Positions 7,572-15,278 of a stretch of 30,226 bases of DNA are shown here, in pieces. The notes beneath the pieces are model-generated. The model ran no database searches, was not told where the DNA came from, and saw only the letters and a list, made by a program, of their open reading frames with translations. Positions within the stretch are counted from its first letter, which is position 1; each line of letters starts with the position of its first letter. This DNA comes from DATBAK01 sp036787815. GTDB taxonomy: Bacteria > Actinomycetota > Acidimicrobiia > IMCC26256 > PALSA-610. The stretch is taken from NCBI GenBank assembly GCA_036787815.1, contig DAIQOP010000009.1:1-30226 (forward strand), in the 5' to 3' direction. A program made the position numbers and the translations under genes.

Positions 7572-8477
7572 ATGACTGTTCGCTTCGGCGTGCACACCGG
7601 GCTGCAGAACACGAGCCTGCACGAGCTCCGCCCGCTGTGGGCGCGCGTCGAGGAGCTCGGCTTCGACTGGATCTCGATCTGGGACCACTTCTACGCGGCC
7701 GACAACACCGGCGATCCGTCGTGCCTCGAAGCGATCGTCAGCCACGCCGCGCTCGCCGCGAGCACGAGCCGCGTGCGGTGCGGCAGCCTCGTCTACTGCG
7801 CCGGATACCGCCATCCGGCCGTGCTCGCCAACGCGATGGCCACGCTCGACGAGCTCGCCGAGGGCCGCGTCACGCTCGGCATGGGCGCGGGCTGGGCGAA
7901 GCTCGAGTACGACGCGTACGGGATCCCGTATCCGTCGGCGGGGGTTCGCCTGCGGATGCTCGAAGAGAGCCTCGTGTGCGTGCGTGGGCTGCTGCGCGAC
8001 GACCGCACCGACTTCGCCGGCGAGTTCTTCACGCTCACCGACGCGCAGTGCGAGCCCAAGCCGCTCCAGCACCCGCTCCCGATCTGGGTCGGGGGCGGCG
8101 GAGAGAAGGTCACGCTCAGGCTCGCCGCGCAGTACGCCGACGGCTGGAACGTGCCCTTCATCGCTCCCGACGCGTGGGCGCACAAGTCGCGCGTGCTCGA
8201 CGAACACTGCGCACGCCTCGGCCGCGACCCCTCGACGATCGAGCGGGGCGCGAACGTCGGCATGGCCTTCGGCGACGAGGAGCTGCGCACACAGTTCGGC
8301 CGACTCGCGGAGCTCGTGCGGCCGGGCGTGCTCACGGGCAGCGTCTCCGAGATGGTCGACCGCGTCGGCGCGTACGCCGACGCCGGAGCCGATTGGGTGA
8401 TCCTCGCGATGCGCGCGCCGTTCGATCACGAAGGCCTGGAGCGCTTCGCGGCCGAGGTGCTGCCTCAGCTGCGTTGA
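7572..8477 (+). CDS. Second LLM-class F420-dependent oxidoreductase
   Basis: The 301-residue protein is a paralogue of its upstream neighbour. It opens VRFGVHTGLQNTSLHELRPL, has LGFDWISIWDHFYA, STSRVRCGSLVYCAGYRHPA, DELAEGRVTLGMGAGW and PLPIWVGGGGEKVTLRLAA, the LLM core motifs. The ATG at 7572 lies 2 nt after the upstream stop, so translation is probably coupled. The last 13 nt overlap the 3' end of the convergent GNAT gene. The substrate is unknown. Pairs of LLM enzymes in one operon may act on successive or related substrates, but nothing here fixes that. Confidence 0.88.
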   Translation: MTVRFGVHTGLQNTSLHELRPLWARVEELGFDWISIWDHFYAADNTGDPSCLEAIVSHAALAASTSRVRCGSLVYCAGYRHPAVLANAMATLDELAEGRVTLGMGAGWAKLEYDAYGIPYPSAGVRLRMLEESLVCVRGLLRDDRTDFAGEFFTLTDAQCEPKPLQHPLPIWVGGGGEKVTLRLAAQYADGWNVPFIAPDAWAHKSRVLDEHCARLGRDPSTIERGANVGMAFGDEELRTQFGRLAELVRPGVLTGSVSEMVDRVGAYADAGADWVILAMRAPFDHEGLERFAAEVLPQLR

Positions 8478-9088
8478 TCGGCCGCCGACGTGCGGCTCAC
8501 CGGCTCGCGCCACATCGTCCAGAGCGTCGGGCCGTCGGTGGGGACGGCAATGGTGCCGGTGACCGCGAATCCGTGGTGCTCGTAGAACGCGACGTTGCGT
8601 TCCTTGGTGCTTTCGAGGTACGCCGGGATGCCCTGCGCGTCGCACCGCGCGAGCACCGGTGCCAACGCGGCCGAGCCCAGGCCCTGACCCTGGCGCGGCG
8701 GATCGGTTCCGAGGCCGGAGAGATAGAAGTGCGGCTCGGCGGGATGCACCTTCGTGATCGCCTCCCACGAGCGTCGCATCCAGGGCAGCCGGTCGCCCAC
8801 GATCATCGCCATGGGCTCGAGCTTGTCCGCGGTATGGCTGTCGACGATCCAGCGGCCCGGCGGAGCCCAGAGCGCCCCGACCGACCGGGTGTCGTCGGTG
8901 TACGACTCCCCGAGCGGGAGCGACACCACCCGGATCATCATCTCGAAGAGCCTCGTGAGCACGTCGATGCGCGTCGAGGCATCGGGCAGCGCCCATACCT
9001 GGAGCGGGTCGTCGAAGAAGGCGCGGGCCTGAGCGGCGGCGAGCGGCGACACGTCGTCGGCGCGCAAGGCTCTGATCACGGGCGTCAC
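8465..9088 (-). CDS. GNAT-family N-acetyltransferase
   Basis: The 207-residue protein carries the acetyl-CoA-binding GNAT motif: a HFYLSGLGTDPPRQGQGLGS strand and pyrophosphate loop (family pattern V..D..RQGxGxG), then ALAPVLARCDAQGIPAYLES and NVAFYEHHGF, where the asparagine and tyrosine lie in motif B. The middle WAPPGRW segment is common in the actinobacterial subgroup. The substrate is unknown. The start is a GTG at 9088. It is divergent from galT, with only 17 nt between the starts, so their promoters must overlap or lie within each other's genes. The 3' end overlaps the LLM gene by 13 nt. Confidence 0.85.
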   Translation of the reverse strand: MTPVIRALRADDVSPLAAAQARAFFDDPLQVWALPDASTRIDVLTRLFEMMIRVVSLPLGESYTDDTRSVGALWAPPGRWIVDSHTADKLEPMAMIVGDRLPWMRRSWEAITKVHPAEPHFYLSGLGTDPPRQGQGLGSAALAPVLARCDAQGIPAYLESTKERNVAFYEHHGFAVTGTIAVPTDGPTLWTMWREPVSRTSAADQRS

Positions 9089-9105
9089 CGAGGCAGTATG
9101 GCCCG

Positions 9106-10152
9106 ATGGAACCCGGCGGTCCCGAGTCCGGCGAGGCGATCACCCTCGTGAAGCCCGACTCCCACGAGCTGCGCTTCGACCGGCTCACGGGCGAGTGGGT
9201 GCTGATCGTGCCGCATCGGCAGGCCCGGCCCAACCTCCCCGACCGCGGTTGCCCGTTCTGCGTCGGCGGCCTCGAGGCGCCCGATCCCTACGAGGTGCGC
9301 GCGTTCGAGAACCGGTGGCCCCCCTTGATCCCGGGAGCACCGATCCGCCTGCCGTTGCCGGGCGAGGGCATCGACCACGCGCCACCGCGGGGCGCGGCGG
9401 AGATCGTGCTGTTCTCCCCCGATCACACCGCGTCGCTCTCGACGATCGGGATCGACGGTGTGCTCCGCGTCGTCGACCTGTGGATCGAGCGCACCGAGAC
9501 GTTGCTCGCGCGTGACGAGATCGAATACGTGTTGGTGTTCGAGAACCGCGGTGCCGCCGTCGGCGCGACGATCCACCATCCGCACGGCCAGATCTACGGC
9601 TACGCGTTCGTGCCGGCCGCGCCCGCACGCGAGATCGTCGGCACCGAAGCCGAGGGTTGCCCCGTGTGCCGGGACCTCCGGGAGGAGACCGCGGATCCGC
9701 GCCGCGTCGTGTTCGACGACGGCGAGTGGATGGGATGGGTGCCGTTCGCGTCGGCGAACTCCTACGGCCTCCGGCTCGCGCCGCGCACCCACGTCGGGCG
9801 GCTCGCCGATCTCGATGGCGCGGGCCGCCGTTCCCTCGCCGCCGCGCTCACCGACGTGCTCGGTCGCTACGACCACCTCTGGACCCGCACGCCCGACGAG
9901 GGGCCCTTCCCGTACCTCATGTGGTTCCACCAGGCGCCGGCGCACCACGACGGCGAGTACCACCTGCACGCGCACATCGCGCCCCCGCTGCGCGCGCCCG
10001 GCGTGCTCCGCCACGTCGCGTCGGGCGAGTTGGGCGGGGGTCTGCTCGCGAACCCCGTGCTGCCCGAGCAGGCCGCGTCGGAGCTGCGCGCCGCGAGCGA
10101 CACCGACACCGGCACCGGCACCGACACCGACGCCGGGGCGGGCGGTTCGTGA
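9106..10152 (+). CDS. galT: Galactose-1-phosphate uridylyltransferase
   Basis: GalT exchanges UMP between UDP-glucose and galactose-1-phosphate in the Leloir pathway, through a uridylylated histidine. The 348-residue protein has a CPFC zinc pair at residues 49-52, ENRWPPL, the active-site HHPHGQ at 157-162 (nucleophile H160), a second CPVC pair near residue 188, and the C-terminal WFHQAP and YHLHAHIAPPL strands. The C-terminal tail is a low-complexity Asp/Thr/Gly repeat. Its stop overlaps the GTG of the following kinase (GTGA), so the genes are coupled. No galE or galM is in the window. Confidence 0.93.
   Translation: MEPGGPESGEAITLVKPDSHELRFDRLTGEWVLIVPHRQARPNLPDRGCPFCVGGLEAPDPYEVRAFENRWPPLIPGAPIRLPLPGEGIDHAPPRGAAEIVLFSPDHTASLSTIGIDGVLRVVDLWIERTETLLARDEIEYVLVFENRGAAVGATIHHPHGQIYGYAFVPAAPAREIVGTEAEGCPVCRDLREETADPRRVVFDDGEWMGWVPFASANSYGLRLAPRTHVGRLADLDGAGRRSLAAALTDVLGRYDHLWTRTPDEGPFPYLMWFHQAPAHHDGEYHLHAHIAPPLRAPGVLRHVASGELGGGLLANPVLPEQAASELRAASDTDTGTGTDTDAGAGGS
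10099..10134 (+). repeat. Six-unit hexanucleotide repeat in the galT tail
   Basis: Six 6-bp units of GACACC or GGCACC (the last is GACGCC) encode an Asp/Gly-Thr-rich C-terminal tail of GalT. Unit-number changes would stay in frame. The tail lies outside the conserved fold. Confidence 0.75.
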
Positions 10153-11355
10153 GCCCCCCGATCGGTCGCCCGGAGGCCGGCGACCCCCGCTTCGCGTTGA
10201 TCCGCGAGGCGCTCGGAGCCGCGCCCGCGGCCTACCTGCGCGCGCCGGGACGGGTGAACCTCCTCGGCGGTCACGTCGACTACCACGAAGGTCCCGTCGT
10301 CGCGATGGCGATCGACCGCGACGTCGTGGTCGGCATGCGCCGGCGCTCCGATGCGCGCGTCGTCGTCAGCTCCCTCGATCTCACCGGCACCGTCGACGTC
10401 GCCGCCGACGGATCCACCGACGCGCGCACCGTCGAGCCGGCATGGGGACGGTCGGTCGCGGGCGTCGTCGCCACGCTCGCCCGCTCGGGCCGCCCCCCGG
10501 TCGGCATCCGCGCCGCGAGCTGGGACTTCTCGCAAGGCACGNNNNNNNNNNCGCCCCCCGGTCGGCATCGACGCGGTGGTCGCCACGAACCTCGAGATCG
10601 GCGCGGGTCTCTCGTCGAGCGCGGCCTTCGAGGTCGCGATCGCGCTCGCGCTCTCGGGGGCGGCGGAATGGAGCACCGACCTGCGCACCCTCGCGCGCGC
10701 GTGCCAGCAGGCGGAGCTCGACGCGACCGGAGTGCCGTGCGGCATCCAGGATCAGCTCGTCGCGCTCGCCGGCGTTCGCGACCACGCGCTCGTGATCGAC
10801 TGCCGAGACCTCGCCATCGAAGCACTCCCGCTGCCGCCCGGCGTGGCCGTGCTCGTCGTGCACTCCGGTGTGCCGCGCACGCTCGAGGGCAGCCCGTGGG
10901 CGGCCCGCCGCGCCGAATCGGAAGCCGAGGCCACGCGACTCGGATTGCGGGTCCTGCGCGACGCACAGCCGTCCGACGTCGCCGATCACCCGCGCGCCCG
11001 TCACGTCGTGACCGAGATCGCACGCGTCGAGGCGTTCGCGTCGGCGCTGCGGGACGGCGACGTCGACGAGCTCGGAGCGCTCATGCTCGCCGGCCATGCA
11101 TCGCTCCGTGACGACATGGAGGTGTCGACTCCGGAGCTCGACGCGCTGGTCGAATGCCTGATGGACGCGGGCGCGTTCGGCGCCCGCCTCACGGGTGGGG
11201 GCTTCGGCGGTTGCGCGGTCGCGCTCGTCCCCGAAGAGCGCGCCCGGTCGATCGCCGAGCACGTCGGCGCGAGCTACCGGGCCCGCAGCCACCGCGAGCC
11301 TCGCCCGTTCCTCGTGCGCGCGGCGGCCGGCGCAGGTCCGGTCGAGGCGCGCTGA
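10149..11355 (+). CDS. Galactokinase-like GHMP sugar kinase with altered sugar-binding residues (split by an assembly gap)
   Basis: This GHMP-superfamily kinase starts with a GTG overlapping the galT stop. It has PGRVNLLGGHVDY at residues 33-45, the ATP loop GLSSSAAFE after the gap, GIQDQ with the catalytic-base aspartate, and GARLTGGGFGG near the C-terminus. Compared with galactokinase, the glutamate before the conserved histidine is glycine (G41) and the tyrosine of the SxYxxRR motif is tryptophan (SPWAARR). Both residues normally contact galactose, so another sugar is possible. The frame changes across the 10-N gap, but an 18-bp repeat flanks it. Collapsing 61 nt restores a continuous 382-codon gene reading GRPPVGIDAVVATN. 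I therefore treat it as intact. Confidence 0.82.
10491..10569. other. Scaffold gap with overlapping contig ends inside the first kinase gene
   Basis: CGCCCCCCGGTCGGCATC occurs at 10491-10508 and again at 10552-10569, around 33 unrelated bases (10509-10541) and 10 N (10542-10551). The offset of 61 nt is exactly what shifts the kinase frame, so the contigs really overlap and the 33 bases are probably a spurious contig end. Confidence 0.85.
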
Positions 11356-11422
11356 GCGCGACGATCGGCCGAAGTGATGGCGAAACGCCGTCACAGAGGG
11401 GCCGAATCGCGATCAGTTCGCT

Positions 11423-11428
11423 TACCCT
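11423..11428 (+). promoter_or_regulatory. Candidate leaderless -10 box for the second galactokinase
   Basis: TACCCT is followed by 6 nt and the GTG at 11435. No Shine-Dalgarno sequence is present. An internal promoter would let this kinase be expressed apart from galT. Confidence 0.5.
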
Positions 11429-11434
11429 CGGGTC

Positions 11435-12547
11435 GTGGCCGTCTTCGACACGCTGATCGACGCCGTCGGCGCCGACGCCCGGCTCTGGCGCGCACCGGGG
11501 CGCGTGAACCTCATCGGCGACCACACCGATTACCAGGAAGGTCTGTGCCTGCCGATCGCGATCGACCGCGAGGTCGGCATCGCGTTCCGACCACGCGACG
11601 ACGCGCGCGTGGTGGTTCGCTCGCTCGACCTCGACGGCACCGTCGAGGTCGCGGCCGACGGCACCGACGAGCCGGGCCGGGTCGAGCCGGTGTGGGGGCG
11701 ACTCGTCGCCGGAGTCGTCCGCGTGCTCGCGTCGCGCGGGCGGCCGCCCGTCGGCATCGAGGCCGCGGTCGCGTCGACGGTGCCGATCGGTTCGGGGCTC
11801 TCGTCGAGCGCAGCGTTCGAGGTCGCGCTGGCCGGCGCGCTCGCCGACGCCGCCGGTTGGTCTCTGGGCGGTCTGCCCCTCGCCCTCGCCGCGCAGGAAT
11901 CCGAGCACGTGAGCACCGGCATGCCCTGTGGCCTGATGGACCAGCTCGCGTCGGTTTCCGGCCGGGCCGGCCACGCACTCCTGATCGACTGCCGCTCCTT
12001 CGAGGTCGACGCGATTCCGCTCTTCGACGCGCTCGGGATCGTGGTCGTTCACAGCGGCCTCCCGCGCGCACTCGAGTCGAGCGGGTACGCGCAGCGGCGG
12101 GCGGCCTGCGAGTCGGCCGCCGCCGCCCTCGGTCTCCCGTCATTGCGCGACGCGACGCCGGTGCAGGTGGCCGACGATCCCTTCGCCCGGCACGTCGTCA
12201 GTGAGAACGCGCGCGTGCGGGAGTTCGCCGTCGCGCTGCGCCGGCACGACGCGGCGACCCTCGGCCGCCTCGCGCTCGAGAGCCATCGTTCGCTCGCCGA
12301 CGACTTCGCGGTGTCGACGCCCGAGCTCGACCTGCTCGTCGAGCTCGCGGTCGAGGGTGGCGCATACGGCGCGCGGCTCACCGGCGCGGGCTTCGGCGGG
12401 TGCATCGTCGCCCTCGTCGGGCCCGGCTCGATGGAAGCGATGGTCGCGTACGTCGTCGACCGCTACCGTGCGCGAACCGGGATCGGCGCCGCCGCCTTCG
12501 CCGTGCACGCGGTCGAGGGTGCCGGACCGGTGTCACGATTGCCATGA
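11435..12547 (+). CDS. galK: Galactokinase
   Basis: This enzyme phosphorylates galactose at O1 with ATP. The 370-residue protein has PGRVNLIGDHTDY at residues 21-33 (the usual glutamate is aspartate, D29, a mild change), GLSSSAAFEVA as the phosphate loop, GLMDQ with the catalytic aspartate, the SSGYAQRR tyrosine motif retained, and GARLTGAGFGG as motif 3. It is clearly paralogous to the preceding kinase, with shared stretches such as GLSSSAAFEV, but keeps the galactose contacts better, so it is the more likely true GalK. It lies 79 nt after the first kinase with its own -10 box, and 13 nt before the HIT gene. Confidence 0.9.
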   Translation: MAVFDTLIDAVGADARLWRAPGRVNLIGDHTDYQEGLCLPIAIDREVGIAFRPRDDARVVVRSLDLDGTVEVAADGTDEPGRVEPVWGRLVAGVVRVLASRGRPPVGIEAAVASTVPIGSGLSSSAAFEVALAGALADAAGWSLGGLPLALAAQESEHVSTGMPCGLMDQLASVSGRAGHALLIDCRSFEVDAIPLFDALGIVVVHSGLPRALESSGYAQRRAACESAAAALGLPSLRDATPVQVADDPFARHVVSENARVREFAVALRRHDAATLGRLALESHRSLADDFAVSTPELDLLVELAVEGGAYGARLTGAGFGGCIVALVGPGSMEAMVAYVVDRYRARTGIGAAAFAVHAVEGAGPVSRLP

Positions 12548-12560
12548 TCGGAGAGGTCAC

Positions 12561-12983
12561 ATGCCGAGCATCTTCACCCGCATCATCGAGGGAGAGATCC
12601 CCGGCCGCTTCGTGTGGAAGGACGACCAGTGCGTCGCGTTCCTCACCATCGAACCGATGCGGCCGGGGCACACGCTCGTCGTGCCGCGTCAACAGGTCGA
12701 TCACTGGATCGATCTCGGCACCGAGCTCTGCGCGCATCTCTTCGAGGTCGCGCGCCTCATCGGACGCGCGCAGTACGCGGCGTTCAACCCGCGGCGCATC
12801 GGTCTGCTCATCGTCGGCGACGAGGTTCCGCACGCGCATCTGCACGTCGTCCCGATCGACACCGCGGCGCAGCTGAGCTTCGCCACGATCGACCGCGATC
12901 CGTCCCCCGGAGCGCTCGACGCCGCGGCCGAGGCGATCCGCGATCGTCTCCGCGCGATGGGGCGCTCGGAGGTCGCGGGCTAA
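12561..12983 (+). CDS. HIT-family nucleotide hydrolase or transferase
   Basis: This 140-residue histidine-triad protein has an N-terminal FTRIIEGEIPGRFVW, LTIEPMRPGHTLVVP and the HIT motif HAHLHVVPI near residues 93-101. The central histidine of that triad is the nucleotide-binding nucleophile in the family. Such proteins hydrolyse nucleoside phosphoramidates or dinucleotides, and the substrate here is unknown. The start is set by GGAGAGG 5 nt upstream of the ATG. The gene follows galactokinase by 13 nt and is probably the last gene of the sugar operon. GalT belongs to the same superfamily, but no functional link is proven. Confidence 0.88.
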   Translation: MPSIFTRIIEGEIPGRFVWKDDQCVAFLTIEPMRPGHTLVVPRQQVDHWIDLGTELCAHLFEVARLIGRAQYAAFNPRRIGLLIVGDEVPHAHLHVVPIDTAAQLSFATIDRDPSPGALDAAAEAIRDRLRAMGRSEVAG

Positions 12984-13004
12984 CGAGCTGTCGACCCGCC
13001 CGCC

Positions 13005-13736
13005 TCAGCGCTCTCTCATCGGCGTGCGCAGCCCCGGGAGCGAATCCCGCAGCCGCTCGGCGGCCGCGGGAGTGCGGATGCCCCACCAGAAGAGATCACG
13101 GCCGTCGACGAGCACCGTGGGCACGCCCGGCACCGCGAGCTCGATCTCGGTGACGTGCCGGGCGGCGAACGGGTACGGCTCGCTCGGGAGCACGACGAGA
13201 TTCGGGGCGCGCGTCGCGACCTCGTCGAGGGTCACTTCCGGGTAGCGGTCGCCGGCATCGGCGAACACGTTGCCCACGCCGAGCAGATCGAGCAACGACG
13301 ATCCGTACGTGTCGGCGGCGAGCGACATCCACGGCCGGCGCCACACCGCGACGAACGCCTCGTACCAGCGCGGCGTGAGCATCGTCGTCAGCCATGCGTG
13401 CCACGCATCGGGCCCGAAACCGTCGGGAATCTCTGCACCCACGCGCTCGGCGAGGGTCACGACCACCGCACCGACGTCCTCGACGGTCCGCGGCGACATC
13501 GAGTGCACGGCGAGCCCGGCGTCGAGCAACACGGCCGCGTCGGCGAAGCGGTTCTCCTCGTCGTTCACGACGACCAGATCGGGACGCAACGCGACGATCG
13601 CCTCCAGATCCGGATCCTTCGTCCCACCGACCGTCGCGATGCCGGGCTGCTCGCAGAAGCGGGTGCACGCGACGGGCACGACGCCGATCGCGAGCAGCGT
13701 CTCGGTTGCCGACGGGACGAGCGAGACGACGCGCAC
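13005..13736 (-). CDS. Cobalamin-binding-like protein (BtuF/helical-backbone metal receptor), cytosolic form
   Basis: The protein has the periplasmic-binding-like fold of BtuF-type receptors: RVVSLVPSATETLLAIGV at the start, a GGTKDPDLEAIVALRPDLVV segment, a long linking helix, WRRPWMSLAADTYGSSLLDLLG, and VATRAPNLVVLPSEPYPF. There is no signal peptide or lipobox when started at the GTG at 13736, and the extra in-frame upstream residues (MRPTVAA) do not supply one. This subgroup may therefore act inside the cell or bind cobinamide-like ligands, but the ligand is inferred. No permease or ATPase is adjacent. A TACGGT box lies 7 nt before the chosen GTG. It converges on the HIT gene with 21 nt between. 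Confidence 0.8.
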   Translation of the reverse strand: MRVVSLVPSATETLLAIGVVPVACTRFCEQPGIATVGGTKDPDLEAIVALRPDLVVVNDEENRFADAAVLLDAGLAVHSMSPRTVEDVGAVVVTLAERVGAEIPDGFGPDAWHAWLTTMLTPRWYEAFVAVWRRPWMSLAADTYGSSLLDLLGVGNVFADAGDRYPEVTLDEVATRAPNLVVLPSEPYPFAARHVTEIELAVPGVPTVLVDGRDLFWWGIRTPAAAERLRDSLPGLRTPMRER

Positions 13737-13743
13737 GGCCGCA

Positions 13744-13749
13744 ACCGTA
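13744..13749 (-). promoter_or_regulatory. Candidate leaderless -10 box for the BtuF-like gene
   Basis: On the minus strand TACGGT is followed by 7 nt and the GTG at 13736. This supports the internal GTG rather than the longer open frame. Confidence 0.45.
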
Positions 13750-13776
13750 GGGCGCACGCCGCCGTAGGCGCGACCG

Positions 13777-14448
13777 CTACATGCGCTCGAGCAGCTGGGC
13801 CTTCTTCGCCTCGAACTCCTCGGGGCTGATCACACCGCGGTCGCGCAGACCTGCGAGCTGCTCGAGCTGCTCCGGGATCGAGAGCTCGGAAGCCCCGGGC
13901 GCAGCCGCGGGTGCAGCCGCCGGTGCCGGCGCCGCGGCCGGTGGTTGGCTCCACCCTGCGCGCTTGCGCGCGTAGAGCTCCATCTGCTTGTAGAGCTCCT
14001 GCTGCACCGCGTCGGGATGACGCACGTCGTTGAACGTCGACTGGCCGTCGCGTCCGGCGGACTCGATCTCGAGGTCGCCCGCGCCGATCATCCGCTCGAA
14101 GATCGTCTGATGGAAGTTGATGTTGCTCACCCGTTCCAGCGGTATCTCCGCGCCGTGCTTGGCGAGCACGCCGGAACGGAACACGACCCGGTCGGTCGTG
14201 ATCACGAAGTGGGTGAAGTTCCACTTGAGGTACTCCAGGCCGAGCCACCCTGCCCACACGAGAGCGAGGACCCCCCAGGCCCACATCAACAACCGTTGGA
14301 CGTCGCCGCTGGGCCCGATCCGGATCAGGACCAGGAGCACCAGCAACGGGACGCCGGTGAAGATGTGGTTCCCGAAGAACCACCAGTGGGGTCGGAGGTC
14401 GAGACTGACCTCCTCACCTTCGTTGAGGAGCCGGCGCGGGAACGGCAT
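13777..14448 (-). CDS. Membrane-anchored bacterial PH-domain protein with C-terminal SHOCT motif
   Basis: The 223-residue protein has an N-terminal cytosolic stretch, two hydrophobic helices (GVPLLVLLVLIRI and MWAWGVLALVWAGWLGLEYL, about residues 32-75), then a bPH2-type domain with FVITTDRVVFRSGVLAK, EIPLERVSNINFHQTIFERM and GAGDLEIESAG. An Ala/Pro linker follows, and the C-terminal SHOCT motif reads LAGLRDRGVISPEEFEAKKAQLL. Such proteins sit at the cytoplasmic membrane, and SHOCT is a short oligomerisation motif. The physiological role is unknown. The ATG at 14448 is preceded by TAGCAT 7 nt upstream, whose first three bases are the stop codon of the upstream metallopeptidase gene. Confidence 0.85.
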   Translation of the reverse strand: MPFPRRLLNEGEEVSLDLRPHWWFFGNHIFTGVPLLVLLVLIRIGPSGDVQRLLMWAWGVLALVWAGWLGLEYLKWNFTHFVITTDRVVFRSGVLAKHGAEIPLERVSNINFHQTIFERMIGAGDLEIESAGRDGQSTFNDVRHPDAVQQELYKQMELYARKRAGWSQPPAAAPAPAAAPAAAPGASELSIPEQLEQLAGLRDRGVISPEEFEAKKAQLLERM

Positions 14449-14455
14449 GGGCCCG

Positions 14456-14461
14456 ATGCTA
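14456..14461 (-). promoter_or_regulatory. Candidate leaderless -10 box sharing bases with the upstream stop codon
   Basis: On the minus strand TAGCAT at 14461-14456 lies 7 nt before the ATG at 14448. Its TAG is also the stop codon of the YgjP-like gene, so the two signals are superimposed. Confidence 0.5.
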
Positions 14462-15088
14462 GGTCGCGTCGGCCGCGACGTCTGCCACCCCGAGCTCTGG
14501 CACCCCGAGGTCTGCCACCCCGGCGATTCCGCCCGTCGCCTCGATCGCGTCGCCGTGGTCGGCCGCCTCGGTCAGGTCGAGGTCCACGTCGACGTCGACG
14601 GGAGAAGGATCCGGCTCGTCGGGCCCGAGGTCCTTCGCGATCAGGAACCCGACGGCCCGTTCGGCGCGGGGGTAGCGCGCGACGAGCGCGTGGAAACGCG
14701 GGCCGTGGTCGGGGACGGCGAGATGCGCGAGCTCATGGACGATCACGTAGTCGAGCACCCAGGTCGGGAACGCCGCGAGGCGCCGCGACACGCGGATGAA
14801 CCCGTCGGCCGGGTCGCAGCTTCCCCACCGAGCCTGCTGGCGATCGGACCATTCGACGCGGACGGGAAGCGGCAACTCGTATCGACGCGCGAGCGCGCGT
14901 GCGCGCGCCGCGAGATCGAGTCGATCCGACGCGACACGACGTTCCATGCGCGCGCGCAACTCTTGCGCGATGCGTTCGGCCTCGGCGCGACTCATGCGCG
15001 GCGGGTACGCCACGCGCAACACGTCGCCGACGAGCACACCTTCGACGTGGCGCCGGCGACGCGTTCCTACGACGAGCTCGACCTCCAT
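14459..15088 (-). CDS. YgjP-like (DUF45) zinc metallopeptidase
   Basis: This is a small gluzincin-like protein of the YgjP/WLM group. It has QQARWGSCDPADGFIRVSRR, then DYVIVHELAHLAVPDHGPRF, where HELAH gives two zinc histidines and the glutamate base and the later histidine (DHGPRFH) gives the third ligand. The N-terminus (MEVELVVGTRRRRHVEGVLV) matches the usual start, although the frame is open further upstream. The C-terminal 60 residues are an acidic tail ending in a five-residue repeat. YgjP-like genes near uvrD2 are a familiar actinobacterial arrangement from memory. The native substrate is unknown. The 209-residue protein is read from an ATG at 15088, 9 nt after a TACGTT box. Confidence 0.88.
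   Translation of the reverse strand: MEVELVVGTRRRRHVEGVLVGDVLRVAYPPRMSRAEAERIAQELRARMERRVASDRLDLAARARALARRYELPLPVRVEWSDRQQARWGSCDPADGFIRVSRRLAAFPTWVLDYVIVHELAHLAVPDHGPRFHALVARYPRAERAVGFLIAKDLGPDEPDPSPVDVDVDLDLTEAADHGDAIEATGGIAGVADLGVPELGVADVAADAT
14481..14525 (-). repeat. Three-unit 15-bp tandem repeat in the metallopeptidase tail
   Basis: Three units resembling TCTGCCACCCCGAGC (plus strand) at 14481, 14496 and 14511 encode the five-residue units GVADL, GVPEL and GVADV near the C-terminus. Copy changes would keep frame. Confidence 0.8.
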
Positions 15089-15097
15089 GACCGAGGA

Positions 15098-15103
15098 AAC
15101 GTA
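15098..15103 (-). promoter_or_regulatory. Candidate -10 box for the YgjP-like gene
   Basis: On the minus strand TACGTT lies 9 nt before the ATG at 15088, which would give a leader of about two bases. The 140 bp further upstream (15104-15243) show no other feature I can name. Confidence 0.35.
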
Positions 15104-15243
15104 GTGGCTTTCGACGCGACTCCTCGGGTCAGGCGAGACGTCCGACGCACTCGCGCGAGCCGGGCGCGAGACCCGTCGGCGCCACCGCGCACACGTAGCT
15201 CGCGACGTGTCGACGCGCAAGGTCGACGGCGCGAATATTCCGC

Positions 15244-15272
15244 TTGACCGCGCACCTCGACGGTCGTACTGT
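15244..15272 (+). promoter_or_regulatory. Strong consensus promoter driving a non-coding transcript
   Basis: TTGACC at 15244-15249 and TACTGT at 15267-15272 are separated by 17 bp, the best sigma70-type promoter in the window. It points into the 15279-15580 interval, which holds no convincing coding frame, and lies more than 300 bp upstream of the uvrD2 start. Confidence 0.65.
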
Positions 15273-15278
15273 GATCTT

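Noticed and set aside
7494..9233. A 579-codon minus-strand open frame opposite the second LLM gene
   Set aside because: It crosses two well-supported genes in a different frame and has a low-complexity composition.
10149..11355. The first kinase as a frameshifted pseudogene
   Set aside because: The frame break coincides exactly with a scaffold gap and is fully explained by an 18-bp duplicated contig end.
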